DNA of 64,000 nucleotides from Pasteurella bettyae CCUG 2042 (GCF_000262245.1 NZ_AJSX01000004.1:62001-126000), one strand, 5' to 3'; shown: positions 20,087 through 30,394, counted from the stretch's first letter. Numbers and translations: made by a program. Notes: generated by a model from the sequence alone, not told the origin.

Positions 20087-22309
20087 ATGGTTGCCGTACG
20101 AGTATCACATTTATTAAACCCCAAAGACTTTATTATTGAAGAATGGTGTGCAGGTCTAAAATTAACCACAGATGTAGAAAAAAAGGTTGTTCAGGCCTGG
20201 TACTATACGCAAGAAAAAGCTCAACAACTCTTCCAAAATAGCCATTGGTATCTTCGTGATGGTGTGGAAATGGTAGAAATTCTGCATGGTCTAAATATGG
20301 ATGCAGATACGCTACTCGCTGCGATGTTATTCCCTATTGTTAATGCTAAAATCGTCACTCTTGAACAAATAAAAGAAGATTTTGGTAGCCAAATCTGGAA
20401 ATTATTAAAAGGGGTGTTGGAAATGAACAACATCCGTCAGCTTAACACCAGTGATTCAAATTCTCAGGTCGATAATATTCGTCGAATGTTACTCGCTATG
20501 GTTGATGACTTCCGTTGTGTAATTATCAAATTAGCAGAACGAATTATTTATCTCAGGGATGAAGAAAAACGCTATCCTAGACAATATAAAATTGAAGCAG
20601 CTAAAGAATGTTCTAATATCTATGCGCCTTTGGCAAATCGCCTAGGAATTGGACAACTCAAATGGGAACTGGAAGATTATTGTTTCCGAAATCTACAACC
20701 AGAAGAATATCGGATTATCGCGATTAAATTACATGAACGTAGATTAGATCGAGAACAATATATTGCCTCTTTTGTAGATACTATTTCTCACTATCTAAAT
20801 GAAGCCATGACAGGTGCCGAAGTTTATGGTCGACCAAAGCATATCTATAGTATTTGGCGGAAGATGCAAAAGAAACAATTGGACTTTAACGAACTCTATG
20901 ATATTCGTGCAGTGCGTATCATCGTTCCTAAATTACAAGATTGTTATACAGCATTAGGTATTGTTCATACCCATTTTAAACACTTACCAGAACAATTTGA
21001 TGATTATGTTGCTAATCCTAAACCTAATGGTTATCAATCTATTCATACAGTGGTACTTGGCGAAGGTGAAAAACCTATTGAAGTACAAATTCGTACTCAA
21101 AAAATGCATGATGATGCAGAATTAGGTGTTGCGGCTCACTGGAAATATAAAGAAGGGAATACAGGCTCTCTTTCTTCCTATGAAGAAAAAATTATTTGGT
21201 TACGTAAACTTCTCGCATGGCAACATGATATTAGTGATGCGGGCGAAGTGGTTCCCGAACTTCGTACTCAAGTATTTGACGATCGTGTTTATGTTTTCAC
21301 ACCAAAAGGTCAAGTGATTGATTTACCAACAGGTTCAACACCATTAGATTTTGCTTATGCTATTCATAGTGATGTAGGGCATTGTTGTATTGGTGCAAAA
21401 GTAGCTGGACGCATTGTTCCTTTTACTTATCAACTACAAATGGGTGATCAGATTGATATCATTACCCAAAAAAATCCGAATCCAAGCCGAGATTGGTTAA
21501 ATCCTAATTTAGGCTTTACCCATACGCAAAAAGCACGGTCTAAAATTCAAGCTTGGTTTAAAAAACTTGATCGTGAGAAAAATATTCCAGTTGGCAAAGA
21601 GCAATTAGAAACTGAACTTAGCCGTGTTGGACTAACATTAAAACAAATCGAGCCACTGGCTCTACCACGTTATAATCTAAAAAATATAGATGATCTATTT
21701 GCAGGCATTGGTAGTGGCGATATTCGAATTAATCACTTAATCAATTTTTTGCAAGGGAAATTGAGTAAACCAACCGCTCAAGAAGTAGATGAAGAAGTCT
21801 TACGCCAAGTTACTCGAAGTGCAAATACTGCTACTAACACACAAAAAAATGAAACAAATAGCCATATCATTGTGGAGGGAGTCGGCAATTTAATGCATCA
21901 TATTGCTCGCTGTTGCCAGCCAATTCCTGGTGATGAGATTGTAGGTTATATTACTGTGGGGCGAGGAATCTCTATTCATCGAGCCGATTGCGAACAACTT
22001 GCTGAGTTAACATCAGTACATCCAGAACGAGTAGTTAAGTCAATCTGGGGAACCAATTATAACAATACAAAAGGCTTCAATATTAGTATCCGTGTGATTG
22101 CCAATGATAGAAATGGTCTATTACGTGATATTACAACTGTCTTAGCAAATGATAAGATTTCAGTCACAAATATTTCGACTCGTTTAGATAAAAAGAATCA
22201 ACTGGCAACGATGGATTTAGAAGTAGAACTTCATAATGTCGAGATATTAACTAAAATATTAGCTCGATTAACAAAATTAAATGATGTAATTGAAGCAAAA
22301 CGTTTATAA
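20087..22309 (+). CDS. relA: GTP pyrophosphokinase (ppGpp synthetase I)
   Basis: A 740-residue ribosome-associated stringent-response enzyme that makes (p)ppGpp. The N-terminal hydrolase domain lacks the metal-binding HD: the sequence is ILHGLNMDADTLLAAMLFPI, with FP in its place, which marks RelA rather than SpoT. The synthetase domain follows (RPKHIYSIWRKMQKK, YDIRAVRIIV, NPKPNGYQSIHT). Then come TGS (VYVFTPKGQVIDLPTGSTP, near residue 405), the CC region (IARCCQPIPGDEIVGY) and a C-terminal ACT domain. GGAAG precedes the ATG. It is the third gene of recO-rlmD-relA. Confidence 0.97.
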   Translation: MVAVRVSHLLNPKDFIIEEWCAGLKLTTDVEKKVVQAWYYTQEKAQQLFQNSHWYLRDGVEMVEILHGLNMDADTLLAAMLFPIVNAKIVTLEQIKEDFGSQIWKLLKGVLEMNNIRQLNTSDSNSQVDNIRRMLLAMVDDFRCVIIKLAERIIYLRDEEKRYPRQYKIEAAKECSNIYAPLANRLGIGQLKWELEDYCFRNLQPEEYRIIAIKLHERRLDREQYIASFVDTISHYLNEAMTGAEVYGRPKHIYSIWRKMQKKQLDFNELYDIRAVRIIVPKLQDCYTALGIVHTHFKHLPEQFDDYVANPKPNGYQSIHTVVLGEGEKPIEVQIRTQKMHDDAELGVAAHWKYKEGNTGSLSSYEEKIIWLRKLLAWQHDISDAGEVVPELRTQVFDDRVYVFTPKGQVIDLPTGSTPLDFAYAIHSDVGHCCIGAKVAGRIVPFTYQLQMGDQIDIITQKNPNPSRDWLNPNLGFTHTQKARSKIQAWFKKLDREKNIPVGKEQLETELSRVGLTLKQIEPLALPRYNLKNIDDLFAGIGSGDIRINHLINFLQGKLSKPTAQEVDEEVLRQVTRSANTATNTQKNETNSHIIVEGVGNLMHHIARCCQPIPGDEIVGYITVGRGISIHRADCEQLAELTSVHPERVVKSIWGTNYNNTKGFNISIRVIANDRNGLLRDITTVLANDKISVTNISTRLDKKNQLATMDLEVELHNVEILTKILARLTKLNDVIEAKRL

Positions 22310-22334
22310 TAACCACCTTTCAAAATAGGTGCTA

Positions 22335-22343
22335 AAGTGCGGT
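22335..22343 (+). repeat. DNA uptake signal between relA and dgkA
   Basis: Exact AAGTGCGGT core. Confidence 0.85.
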
Positions 22344-22377
22344 CTATTTTTCGTACTTTTTATCTGGATTATCATCA

Positions 22378-22734
22378 ATGGAAAAAACAACAGGACTTAC
22401 ACATTTTATTAAATCAGCAGGCTATTCTATTCAAGGATTAAAAAGTGCAATTAAACATGAAGTTGCATTTAGACATGAATTATCAGCTGGCATTATTCTA
22501 ATTCCATTAGCATTTTATTTAGCTAATGATAAATTTGAATTAGCTTTGATGATAGGCTCTTATCTTATTGTACTGATTACAGAACTGTTAAATAGTGCTT
22601 TAGAGTCCGTGGTAGATAGAATTGGTACAGAACGACATGAGCTATCTGGTAGAGCCAAAGATCAAGGCTCTGCAGCAGTATTTGTGGCGATTGGTAATGC
22701 GCTAATTATTTGGTTAATTCTGCTGTGCTTTTAG
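22378..22734 (+). CDS. dgkA: Diacylglycerol kinase
   Basis: A 118-residue inner-membrane enzyme that phosphorylates diacylglycerol, recycling the lipid left by osmoregulated-glucan or LPS phosphoethanolamine transfer. It has three membrane helices. The active-site block ELLNSALESVVDRIGTERHE, with the catalytic glutamates, and the RAKDQGSAAVF motif are intact. Its last 29 bases overlap the end of the convergent O-antigen-ligase-like gene. Confidence 0.95.
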   Translation: MEKTTGLTHFIKSAGYSIQGLKSAIKHEVAFRHELSAGIILIPLAFYLANDKFELALMIGSYLIVLITELLNSALESVVDRIGTERHELSGRAKDQGSAAVFVAIGNALIIWLILLCF

Positions 22735-23965
22735 CTTTTATTGATAAAATCACGGCATAAAACAGAACCACAAGAAAAAAGTAAAATATATTGCCTGAGT
22801 TATGGGAAAAGAAACCTTGGCTTAGGCAATAAAACATCACTGAACCGACATGAACCAATCCTAAAATTGCCACAAAACGCACATCTAATTCTTTATCTTT
22901 CAAAGATTTCCAGAAAAAACGAATAGGCACAAAAAATATACCTAATAATGCTAACAAGCCAAGTATTCCACGTTTTGAAGTATCATCTAAATATTGATTA
23001 TGAGCATGATTAAACTGTGATGCATACTTACTGATTAAACCTTGTTCATAATGTTTCTTACGCTCTTCCGTCACATTCTGAATGCCCCAACCCAATATAG
23101 GTTTTTCTTTAATCATAATAATAGTGCTTTTCCACATTTCAAAACGAGCGCCAACTGAAGTTGAATCTGCACCTTTTTTATTATCAAGGTATCCAGAGAT
23201 ATCACTCTGAGCTTGGTTTAAGCGTGTTATAATTTTTGTATTTGGAATTGATACCGCAGCGACAATTGTAATCAACAATGTCGCAATAATTGAAATGGAA
23301 AAAGTTTTCGATAAATTTTTACGATATGCCCAAAAAATAAAACATACAATAAAAGGAATACCAATCCAGCCACCACGAGCGGAAGATAAAATACTACCAA
23401 TCACACCACATGAGCTTGCTACTAAACAAAATAACACAAGTTTATAGTTCCCCTTAATAAAATAATAAATAGCGCATACTAAAGAAAACATACCTAAAGA
23501 CATGGAAATATCACCGCCCTGAATATGCATGAGGCGAGTTGAAAATGCCATACCTGCATGCAAATAAAAACGGTCAAATATTGCAACAGCACAAGCAATA
23601 CAAGCACCAATAGGAATAAAAGTAATTAGTGTCGATAATTTTATAGGAAATTGACGAAATAAAAGTAATAACGTCAACAAACAAAGAATTTTGGTTGGAT
23701 CATCAAGCTCTCTTAATTTACCTTGATGAATAATAAAGGATAGAACAAATAAACTAACATAAATGGCATAGCTATAAATAAGCTGCTTTTCATCTTGAGA
23801 AATATTCCAATTTTTTTTATGAATAAATTGATAAATAAAATAAATGATGCCAATCAATGAAAGTAAGATTGGTGAAATACTATATCCACTTTTTACGACT
23901 AAGCAGATAATAAAGAAGAACCCGACTAATCCATTAATTAAATTCACTTTATTAATTTTCAACAT
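22706..23965 (-). CDS. O-antigen ligase-like (WaaL/Wzy_C superfamily) membrane protein
   Basis: A 419-residue protein with about 10-12 hydrophobic segments and one large periplasmic loop (about residues 245-330). The loop holds RFEMWKSTIIMIKEKPILGWG and FNHAHNQYLDDTSKRGILGL, the Wzy_C pattern with a conserved histidine. Such proteins ligate glycans to lipid A-core or polymerise O-units; similar genes occur in Haemophilus, where lipooligosaccharide is usually short. Ligase versus polymerase cannot be settled from the sequence. I use ATG 23965 (AAAGAG and TAAGG ahead); the frame opens further upstream only within an uptake signal. Transcribed after fba, beyond a terminator. Confidence 0.8.
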   Translation of the reverse strand: MLKINKVNLINGLVGFFFIICLVVKSGYSISPILLSLIGIIYFIYQFIHKKNWNISQDEKQLIYSYAIYVSLFVLSFIIHQGKLRELDDPTKILCLLTLLLLFRQFPIKLSTLITFIPIGACIACAVAIFDRFYLHAGMAFSTRLMHIQGGDISMSLGMFSLVCAIYYFIKGNYKLVLFCLVASSCGVIGSILSSARGGWIGIPFIVCFIFWAYRKNLSKTFSISIIATLLITIVAAVSIPNTKIITRLNQAQSDISGYLDNKKGADSTSVGARFEMWKSTIIMIKEKPILGWGIQNVTEERKKHYEQGLISKYASQFNHAHNQYLDDTSKRGILGLLALLGIFFVPIRFFWKSLKDKELDVRFVAILGLVHVGSVMFYCLSQGFFSHNSGNIFYFFLVVLFYAVILSIKAKSTAELTK

Positions 23966-23996
23966 AACCTTACTCTTTAAAATTTTTATAATAAAA

Positions 23997-24022
23997 GACC
24001 GCACTTTTAATAAAGTGCGATC
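23997..24022 (-). terminator. Terminator of fba built from an uptake signal
   Basis: GACCGCACTTT / AAAGTGCGATC, one exact and one degenerate uptake signal (one mismatch in the stem). On the minus strand a TTTTATT run follows. 26 bases beyond the fba stop. Confidence 0.75.
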
Positions 24023-24047
24023 TTATTTTAACTGATTTTATCACCAA

Positions 24048-25127
24048 TTATAATACATCAACACAGTTTAAATCTTGGAAAGATTGTTCTAAACGTTTAG
24101 ACATCGATTCTTCCATTTTACGCAACCAAACACGTGGGTCATAGTATTTTTTATTCGGTGCATCAGGGCCTTCAGGGTTACCTAATTGACCTTGTAAGTA
24201 TGCTTCATTTGCTTTGTAGAATTGAAGGATACCATTCCAAGATGCCCATTGAGTATCAGTATCAATATTCATTTTAATTGCACCATAGCTAATTGCTTCA
24301 CGGATCTCTTCACGACTTGAACCTGAACCGCCATGGAATACAAAATCAATTGATTTAGCTGGTAAGTTACGTTCTTTAGAAACAAATTCTTGTGAATCAC
24401 CTAAAATAGATGGTTTTAATTTTACATTACCAGGTTTATAAACACCATGTACATTACCAAATGCCGCAGCTACTGTAAAACGAGGGCTGACTGGATGTAA
24501 TTGATCATAAACATATAGTACATCTGCAGGCTGGGTATATAAACGAGACTCATCAACACCAGAATTATCTACGCCATCCTCTTCACCACCAGTAATACCG
24601 ATTTCAATTTCAAGTGTCATTCCCATTTTGTCCATACGTTCTAAGTATTTACGACAAATTGCCATATTTTCAGCCATTGGCTCTTCTGAAAGGTCTAACA
24701 TATGAGAAGAAAATAACGGTTTACCAGTTTCTGCAAAGAACTTTTCACCCGCATCTAATAACCCATCAACCCATGGAAGTAATTTTTTAGCACAATGGTC
24801 AGTGTGAAGAATCACTGGTACACCATACTCAGCAGCTACAGTATGAACATGTTTAGCGGCAGCAATAGCACCTAAAACATCAGGACGAACTCCAGTTGCA
24901 GGTTTAATGCCTTTTCCTGCATAGAACGCCGCACCACCGTTAGAAAATTGAATAATCACTGGAGCTTTCACTCGAGCTGCTGTTTCTAAGACAGCATTGA
25001 CTGAATCAGAACCGACACAGTTTACTGCTGGGATTGCGAAATTATGTTCTTTTGCATATGCAAATACTTTTTGTACGTCATCACCAGTTAATACACCTGG
25101 TTTTACGATGTCTAATAATTTAGCCAT
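24048..25127 (-). CDS. fbaA: Fructose-bisphosphate aldolase, class II
   Basis: A 359-residue zinc-dependent glycolytic aldolase. Metal ligands are in VILHTDHCAKK (near residue 110), EIGITGGEEDGVDN and GNVHGVYKPG, with FVFHGGSGSS near residue 265 and KMNIDTDTQWA downstream. Length and motifs match E. coli FbaA. It lies 77 bases after pgk, the usual pgk-fba order, with a hairpin between them (25164-25188). Confidence 0.97.
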   Translation of the reverse strand: MAKLLDIVKPGVLTGDDVQKVFAYAKEHNFAIPAVNCVGSDSVNAVLETAARVKAPVIIQFSNGGAAFYAGKGIKPATGVRPDVLGAIAAAKHVHTVAAEYGVPVILHTDHCAKKLLPWVDGLLDAGEKFFAETGKPLFSSHMLDLSEEPMAENMAICRKYLERMDKMGMTLEIEIGITGGEEDGVDNSGVDESRLYTQPADVLYVYDQLHPVSPRFTVAAAFGNVHGVYKPGNVKLKPSILGDSQEFVSKERNLPAKSIDFVFHGGSGSSREEIREAISYGAIKMNIDTDTQWASWNGILQFYKANEAYLQGQLGNPEGPDAPNKKYYDPRVWLRKMEESMSKRLEQSFQDLNCVDVL

Positions 25128-25163
25128 GTTTGCTTTTTCCTCGTTGAGTTAAACCTTTTTCAT

Positions 25164-25188
25164 AGGTGCAAAAAACAGCTTTGCACCT
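25164..25188 (-). other. Intercistronic hairpin between pgk and fbaA
   Basis: Perfect 9-bp stem AGGTGCAAA / TTTGCACCT, loop 7. No T-run follows on the minus strand, so a stability or processing element is more likely than a terminator. Confidence 0.5.
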
Positions 25189-25204
25189 TGGATTTTAGTC
25201 ACTA

Positions 25205-26371
25205 TTATTTAGCACGTTTTTCTAAGATTTCAACAGCAGGTAAAACTTTACCTTCCACAAATTCTAAGAAAGCACCACCGCCCGTTGAAATATAAGAAAT
25301 TTTATCTTTGATACCAAACAAATCAATTGCCGCTAAAGTATCGCCACCACCAGCAATAGAGAATGCACCATTTGCCGTAGCTTCTGCGATAGCATTAGAA
25401 ATAACTTCTGTCCCTTTGCGGAAATTAGGGAATTCAAATACGCCTACAGGACCATTCCAAAGAATAGTTTTTGATTGACGAATAATATCAGCTAATTGTT
25501 CTGCTGTTTTATCACCAATATCAAAGATTGATTCATCTGCTTGTACTGCAGTTACTGCTTTCTCTGTCGCTAATGCTGTATCAGAAAATTCTGTTCCTAC
25601 ACGCACATCTACAGGAACTGGAATATTTGTTGCAGCGGCTAAACGTTTTGCTTCTGGGATTAAATCTTCTTCATATAAAGATTTACCGACAGGGTGACCC
25701 TCAGCAGCAATAAAGGTATTAGCAATACCACCACCAACAATAATTTGATCAGCAATTTTAGAAAGAGAATCTAAAACTGTTAATTTAGTCGAAACTTTTG
25801 AACCGCCAACAATGGCTAACATTGGGCGTTTTGGTTCTTTTAATGCTTTACCTAAAGCATCTAATTCAGCTGCTAATAATGGACCAGCACAAGCTACTGG
25901 AGCATACTCTGCCACACCATAAGTTGAAGCTTGTGCACGGTGAGCTGTGCCGAATGCATCCATCACAAATATATCACAAAGTGCGGCATATTTTTTACCC
26001 AATTCTGGATCATTTTTCTTTTCACCTTTGTTAATACGTACGTTTTCCAATACAACTACTTCGCCGTCATTAACTTCTACACCATTCAAATAATCTTGAA
26101 CTAAACGTGCTTTAAAACCTGCTTCATTCAAATAATCAACTACAGGTTGTAATGAATCTTCTTGAGTAAACTCACCTTCAGTTGGACGACCGAGGTGTGA
26201 AGTTACCATGACTTTAGCACCTTTCTGCAATGCCAATTTTAATGTTGGAATTGTAGCTTGAATACGTGCATCTGAAGTTACTTTGCCGTCTTTTACGGGA
26301 ACATTTAAATCTGCACGAATAAATAGGCGTTTGCCTGCTAAATCAAGATCGGTCATTTTAATTACTGACAT
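25205..26371 (-). CDS. pgk: Phosphoglycerate kinase
   Basis: A 388-residue glycolytic enzyme that transfers phosphate from 1,3-bisphosphoglycerate to ADP. The signature [13 protein letters not shown] is at residues 19-31. SHLGRPTEG, the ATP-side [17 protein letters not shown] and GGGDTLAA are present in the expected order. GAGGATAAATT lies ahead of the ATG. First gene of pgk-fbaA. Confidence 0.97.
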   Translation of the reverse strand: MSVIKMTDLDLAGKRLFIRADLNVPVKDGKVTSDARIQATIPTLKLALQKGAKVMVTSHLGRPTEGEFTQEDSLQPVVDYLNEAGFKARLVQDYLNGVEVNDGEVVVLENVRINKGEKKNDPELGKKYAALCDIFVMDAFGTAHRAQASTYGVAEYAPVACAGPLLAAELDALGKALKEPKRPMLAIVGGSKVSTKLTVLDSLSKIADQIIVGGGIANTFIAAEGHPVGKSLYEEDLIPEAKRLAAATNIPVPVDVRVGTEFSDTALATEKAVTAVQADESIFDIGDKTAEQLADIIRQSKTILWNGPVGVFEFPNFRKGTEVISNAIAEATANGAFSIAGGGDTLAAIDLFGIKDKISYISTGGGAFLEFVEGKVLPAVEILEKRAK

Positions 26372-26526
26372 AATTTATCCTCTTTTGGGTTAAAATTTAA
26401 TTTTTATAGACCGCAATATTATACCTACTATTGGCTATATTGTAATAGGTCTAGATCAATTTATTCCTATTAAATGACGACAATATTTCATCTACTATAG
26501 TCAGTTTATTCTGAAAAAAATTCATT

Positions 26527-27279
26527 TTATTTAGGGCAATCTATTACCTGCCATTGCAAACTGTAACAAATATAAATTTCATTACGACTTGCCCCTAAAT
26601 ATGCACCATTTAAATGAGGGTTATTTTTTCTGAGCCAGCTAAATAATTCTTTTCCTTTTAACGCTTTATTCGGCAAGTTTAATGCTTGATATAATTCTTG
26701 CTGTTTAGCAAAATATTGTTGAGCCTCTTTAAAAGCGCAAGCACCGTGTTTTTCCCATTCACCTTGTAACAAATTTGGGCTAGGGCTTTCATTCATATAT
26801 TTGGCAATCACATTTTCATCAACGGGCGGTAAATCTCCCTGGCAAAAACGAGGATGGCCCGCAGCACTTCTTGCTGTTGCACTTTGTGTCCATAAACCAT
26901 GAATTACCCAGCCATATTGCTTTTTCATACCACACTGATACTCTGCAGAGGGCGGTAGGTTTTTTCCATATTTATCATATTGGGAATCACAGAATGCAGG
27001 TGACCACGAAAGTGCTAACATGTAATAATCAACTGTTGCTTTAGTATTGGGACCAATTTTATCCTCAAGCATCACATAATCATAGTTAGTATTAATTTTC
27101 AGCGAAGAAGATTCATTTGGATTAGACTGTGTTTGAGAACGTTGTGATTGAGAAACTGCGGTAGTATTTTGAGAAATTTTTTCCGATTCTGATTTATGTT
27201 TATCAAAACAACTAGACAATAATAATGTCATTGAAAGTGTAGCCAAAAGTGCTTTAATGAAATAATTTTTTTGCTGCAT
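26527..27279 (-). CDS. Ribonuclease T2 family lipoprotein (RNase I-like)
   Basis: A 250-residue secreted ribonuclease. The two catalytic segments are complete: CAS1 WVIHGLWTQ and CAS2 EWEKHGACA, each with its histidine. The N-terminus is a lipoprotein signal (KALLATLSMTLLLSSC-FDKHK) and a Ser/Gln-rich linker of about 50 residues follows, so the enzyme is probably tethered to a membrane; E. coli RNase I, by contrast, is free in the periplasm. I use ATG 27279 with AAAGG ahead; the frame is open to 27327. Likely role: salvage of RNA outside the cytoplasm. Confidence 0.88.
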   Translation of the reverse strand: MQQKNYFIKALLATLSMTLLLSSCFDKHKSESEKISQNTTAVSQSQRSQTQSNPNESSSLKINTNYDYVMLEDKIGPNTKATVDYYMLALSWSPAFCDSQYDKYGKNLPPSAEYQCGMKKQYGWVIHGLWTQSATARSAAGHPRFCQGDLPPVDENVIAKYMNESPSPNLLQGEWEKHGACAFKEAQQYFAKQQELYQALNLPNKALKGKELFSWLRKNNPHLNGAYLGASRNEIYICYSLQWQVIDCPK

Positions 27280-27346
27280 ACTAACCTTTAAATAGAAATA
27301 AATATTTGCCTTTCTAAGGGCAATCATTATAATTTGCCGTTCTTAA

Positions 27347-27628
<282 letters not shown>

Positions 27629-27657
27629 CTTATTCCCTACTAACGCAGGGAACATTA

Positions 27658-28827
27658 TTATTTTACCCATTCTGCTAATAACACACCTGCTACTACCGCA
27701 ACATTTAAACCTGTTCTTAATGGATTCGCAAAAGATAAATTAATCACTTCATCATTCTGCTGTGCTAAAGCGGAAGTATCTGATTCACTTAAAACAAACA
27801 CCACTTTTTTAGCTAACGCTAATTTATGCACACCTTTAGCTTGTTTATTTGTGGTCGTATGAATAATCTGATAACCTGCTTTACGTAATTGATTTAAAGC
27901 ATTATCTAAATAATCAGTTTGCAAAGTATGAATATATTCCATTCCACCTTCCGCTACACGCATTGCAGCCGCAGAATTAAGCATCTCCACATCGTCAATA
28001 ATTACACCTTTTACACCATAAAATGCACAAGTACGCACAATACCACCAACATTTTGTGGATTGCGAATATTGTCTAACATCACTAATGCATCTTTTTCGC
28101 GAGGAATATCTAAATAACCTGATAAAGTAAATGGACGCACTTTTTTCACTAACATGCAAATTCCACCATGATGTTCAGTACCACTGACTAATTCAAGCTC
28201 TTCACGATCCACGACATGATAGACTTTTTTATTTGTCGCCAAATAACTAAACATATCTCCTACTTTATGTGCCATCTCAACCGTTGCCCATACTCGAACA
28301 ATACTTTCAGGACGTTCCGCAAATAAAGCTAAACAAGCACCTTCACCATAGACTTTCATTTCTTCAGAACGATTCTTTTTAATTTTTTCAGGTGCACGAG
28401 GTGACAATGGACCTGTTTTTTTCACAGGAACCACATTAGTCATACTCGAACTTTTTACCATGACTTTAACATTTCCTGCACCACTTGCCTTTTCCATTGT
28501 GGTCTCGGTCACACGTGGTTGTAAAAACGGTGAACGGGGATTTCTACGTTCATTCTCACGAGCATTGCGAGGACTAAAAGTGCGGTCATTTTTTGAAAAA
28601 TTTTGACGTTCTTGTCCACCATCACCTTCAAACTTACCCTTTCTCTCTTTAAAGCTACCACCTGAACGATGATTATCATCTCGTTCAAAACGTGACGCAT
28701 TATGTCCAAACTGCGGTCTATTTTGACTAGGTTTCTCATTACGATTATCTACAGAACATTCACTAAAACGTTTTTGGTGAGAGGATTGCTGAAATTTAGT
28801 TTTTTGGAAAGATGATTTATCATTCAT
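27658..28827 (-). CDS. TrmH/SpoU-family RNA 2'-O-methyltransferase, YfiF-like
   Basis: A protein of about 389 residues. Residues 1-140 are hydrophilic, rich in Asn/Arg/Ser/Glu and low in complexity. A SpoU substrate-binding domain follows (about 160-235), then the SPOUT domain with LDNIRNPQNVGGIVRTCAFYGV, VFVLSESD and INLSFANPLRTGLNVAVVAGVLL. This matches E. coli YfiF, whose target RNA is not established. I use ATG 28827; the frame extends to a TTG at 28848. An uptake signal lies within the low-complexity part. Confidence 0.87.
   Translation of the reverse strand: MNDKSSFQKTKFQQSSHQKRFSECSVDNRNEKPSQNRPQFGHNASRFERDDNHRSGGSFKERKGKFEGDGGQERQNFSKNDRTFSPRNARENERRNPRSPFLQPRVTETTMEKASGAGNVKVMVKSSSMTNVVPVKKTGPLSPRAPEKIKKNRSEEMKVYGEGACLALFAERPESIVRVWATVEMAHKVGDMFSYLATNKKVYHVVDREELELVSGTEHHGGICMLVKKVRPFTLSGYLDIPREKDALVMLDNIRNPQNVGGIVRTCAFYGVKGVIIDDVEMLNSAAAMRVAEGGMEYIHTLQTDYLDNALNQLRKAGYQIIHTTTNKQAKGVHKLALAKKVVFVLSESDTSALAQQNDEVINLSFANPLRTGLNVAVVAGVLLAEWVK
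28578..28586 (+). repeat. DNA uptake signal inside the YfiF-like gene
   Basis: Exact AAGTGCGGT; it falls in the low-complexity N-terminal coding part, where insertion would be tolerated. Confidence 0.85.
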
Positions 28828-28989
28828 ATAAGAATCGCCATTTATCAAGAATTGGATTAAAAGTAAACACTTCTAATAAAAATTTTAAGCATTATAGCGA
28901 AAAAAAACCTTTTTTGTATCAATTTAGGTCGTAAATATTGTAAACTACTAAATCGCAATAACGCATAACAGCGTAGAAGAAGAAATATT

Positions 28990-30351
28990 ATGTTAGTGAA
29001 TAAGATTAAACGAGCAAAACAACATCTGGAAAATTTGCCTTATCTAGTGCAATCAGCTTCAGATTTTGAAATTATTCATAGCCCAGCTCAATTTAAACAA
29101 ACAATTATCGAATTAATTCGTACGGCTAAAACACGTATTTATATTACTGCACTTTATTGGCAGTTAGATGAAGCAGGTCAAGAAGTTTTGGATGAGCTAT
29201 ATTTAGCTAAACAAAAAAATCCACAACTTGATATTAAAGTTTTAGTGGACTGGCATCGTGCACAACGAAATCTATTAGGTGCAGAGAAAAGTGCAACGAA
29301 TGCAGATTGGTATTGTGAACAACGTGAGAAATACCAAGCTGATTCTATCTTCTTTGGTGTGCCTATCAATACTAGAGAAGTCTTTGGCGTATTACACATT
29401 AAAGGCTTTGTATTTGATGATACGGTACTTTATAGCGGTGCCAGCATTAACAACGTCTATTTACATCATCAAGATAAATATCGTTATGACCGTTATCAAA
29501 AAATTACTAATGCTAGCCTTGCCGATACTTTAGTAAATTTTGTAACCCAATATCTACTTGATCCAACCGCAGTATATAGCTTAGATAATAGACAGCGTCC
29601 GACAACGAAAGAGATTCGTGCACATATTAAAGCATTCCGCAAAAATCTTGCCAGTGAAGGGCATTATCAAGTCAAAAATGCGGTTGCCTTTACCAATGAA
29701 CAATTAACAATTTCGCCATTATTTGGTTTAGGTACACATGAAAACCTGCTTAATAAAATTATTGCTGATTTATTTATGTTGGTAAAAGAGAAATTGGTGA
29801 TTTGCACACCATATTTTAACTTTCCTCGTACCTTACAAGGGAAAATTAGCCATTTATTAAAAGAAGGTAAAAAAGTAGAAATTATCGTTGGCGATAAAGT
29901 GGCGAACGATTTCTATATTCCACCAGCCGAACCATTTAAAATAGCAGGAGCACTTCCATATTTATATGAGAAAAATCTACGTGCTTTTAGTAAAAAGTTT
30001 GCGGCACAAATTGACTCTGGCAATTTAGTCATTCGCACTTGGAAAGATGGTGATAATACCTATCACTTGAAAGGAATGTGGATTGATGATGATTATCTTC
30101 TTCTCACAGGCAATAATTTAAATCCTCGTGCATGGCGTTTAGATGCTGAAAATGGCTTATTAATTCATGATCCAAAACAACAATTAAAAGCTCAAACACA
30201 GCAAGAATTAGAACATATCCGCCAACATACTCAAGTTTTACGTAGCTATACTGAGTTAGAAGAAATGGAACAATATCCAGAACCTGCTCAACGTTTACTA
30301 AAACGTTTTCAACGTGTAAAAGCGGATAAACTAGTAAAAATGATTCTCTAA
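28990..30351 (+). CDS. pssA: CDP-diacylglycerol--serine O-phosphatidyltransferase
   Basis: A 453-residue phospholipase D superfamily enzyme that makes phosphatidylserine, the precursor of phosphatidylethanolamine. Two HKD-type motifs are present: HIKGFVFDDTVLYSGASINN (near residue 135) and HLKGMWIDDDYLLLTGNNLNP (near residue 355). It has no signal peptide, as expected for the ribosome- and membrane-associated gammaproteobacterial type. AGAAGAAG precedes the ATG. Followed by a paired-uptake-signal terminator. Confidence 0.95.
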   Translation: MLVNKIKRAKQHLENLPYLVQSASDFEIIHSPAQFKQTIIELIRTAKTRIYITALYWQLDEAGQEVLDELYLAKQKNPQLDIKVLVDWHRAQRNLLGAEKSATNADWYCEQREKYQADSIFFGVPINTREVFGVLHIKGFVFDDTVLYSGASINNVYLHHQDKYRYDRYQKITNASLADTLVNFVTQYLLDPTAVYSLDNRQRPTTKEIRAHIKAFRKNLASEGHYQVKNAVAFTNEQLTISPLFGLGTHENLLNKIIADLFMLVKEKLVICTPYFNFPRTLQGKISHLLKEGKKVEIIVGDKVANDFYIPPAEPFKIAGALPYLYEKNLRAFSKKFAAQIDSGNLVIRTWKDGDNTYHLKGMWIDDDYLLLTGNNLNPRAWRLDAENGLLIHDPKQQLKAQTQQELEHIRQHTQVLRSYTELEEMEQYPEPAQRLLKRFQRVKADKLVKMIL

Positions 30352-30364
30352 TTTATCCATTATA

Positions 30365-30394
30365 AAAAAGTGCGGTTGTTTTACCGCACTTTTT
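30365..30394. terminator. Paired uptake signals, terminator of pssA
   Basis: Perfect 12-bp stem AAAAAGTGCGGT / ACCGCACTTTTT, loop TGTTTT, then ATTT; 13 bases after the stop. Confidence 0.9.
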
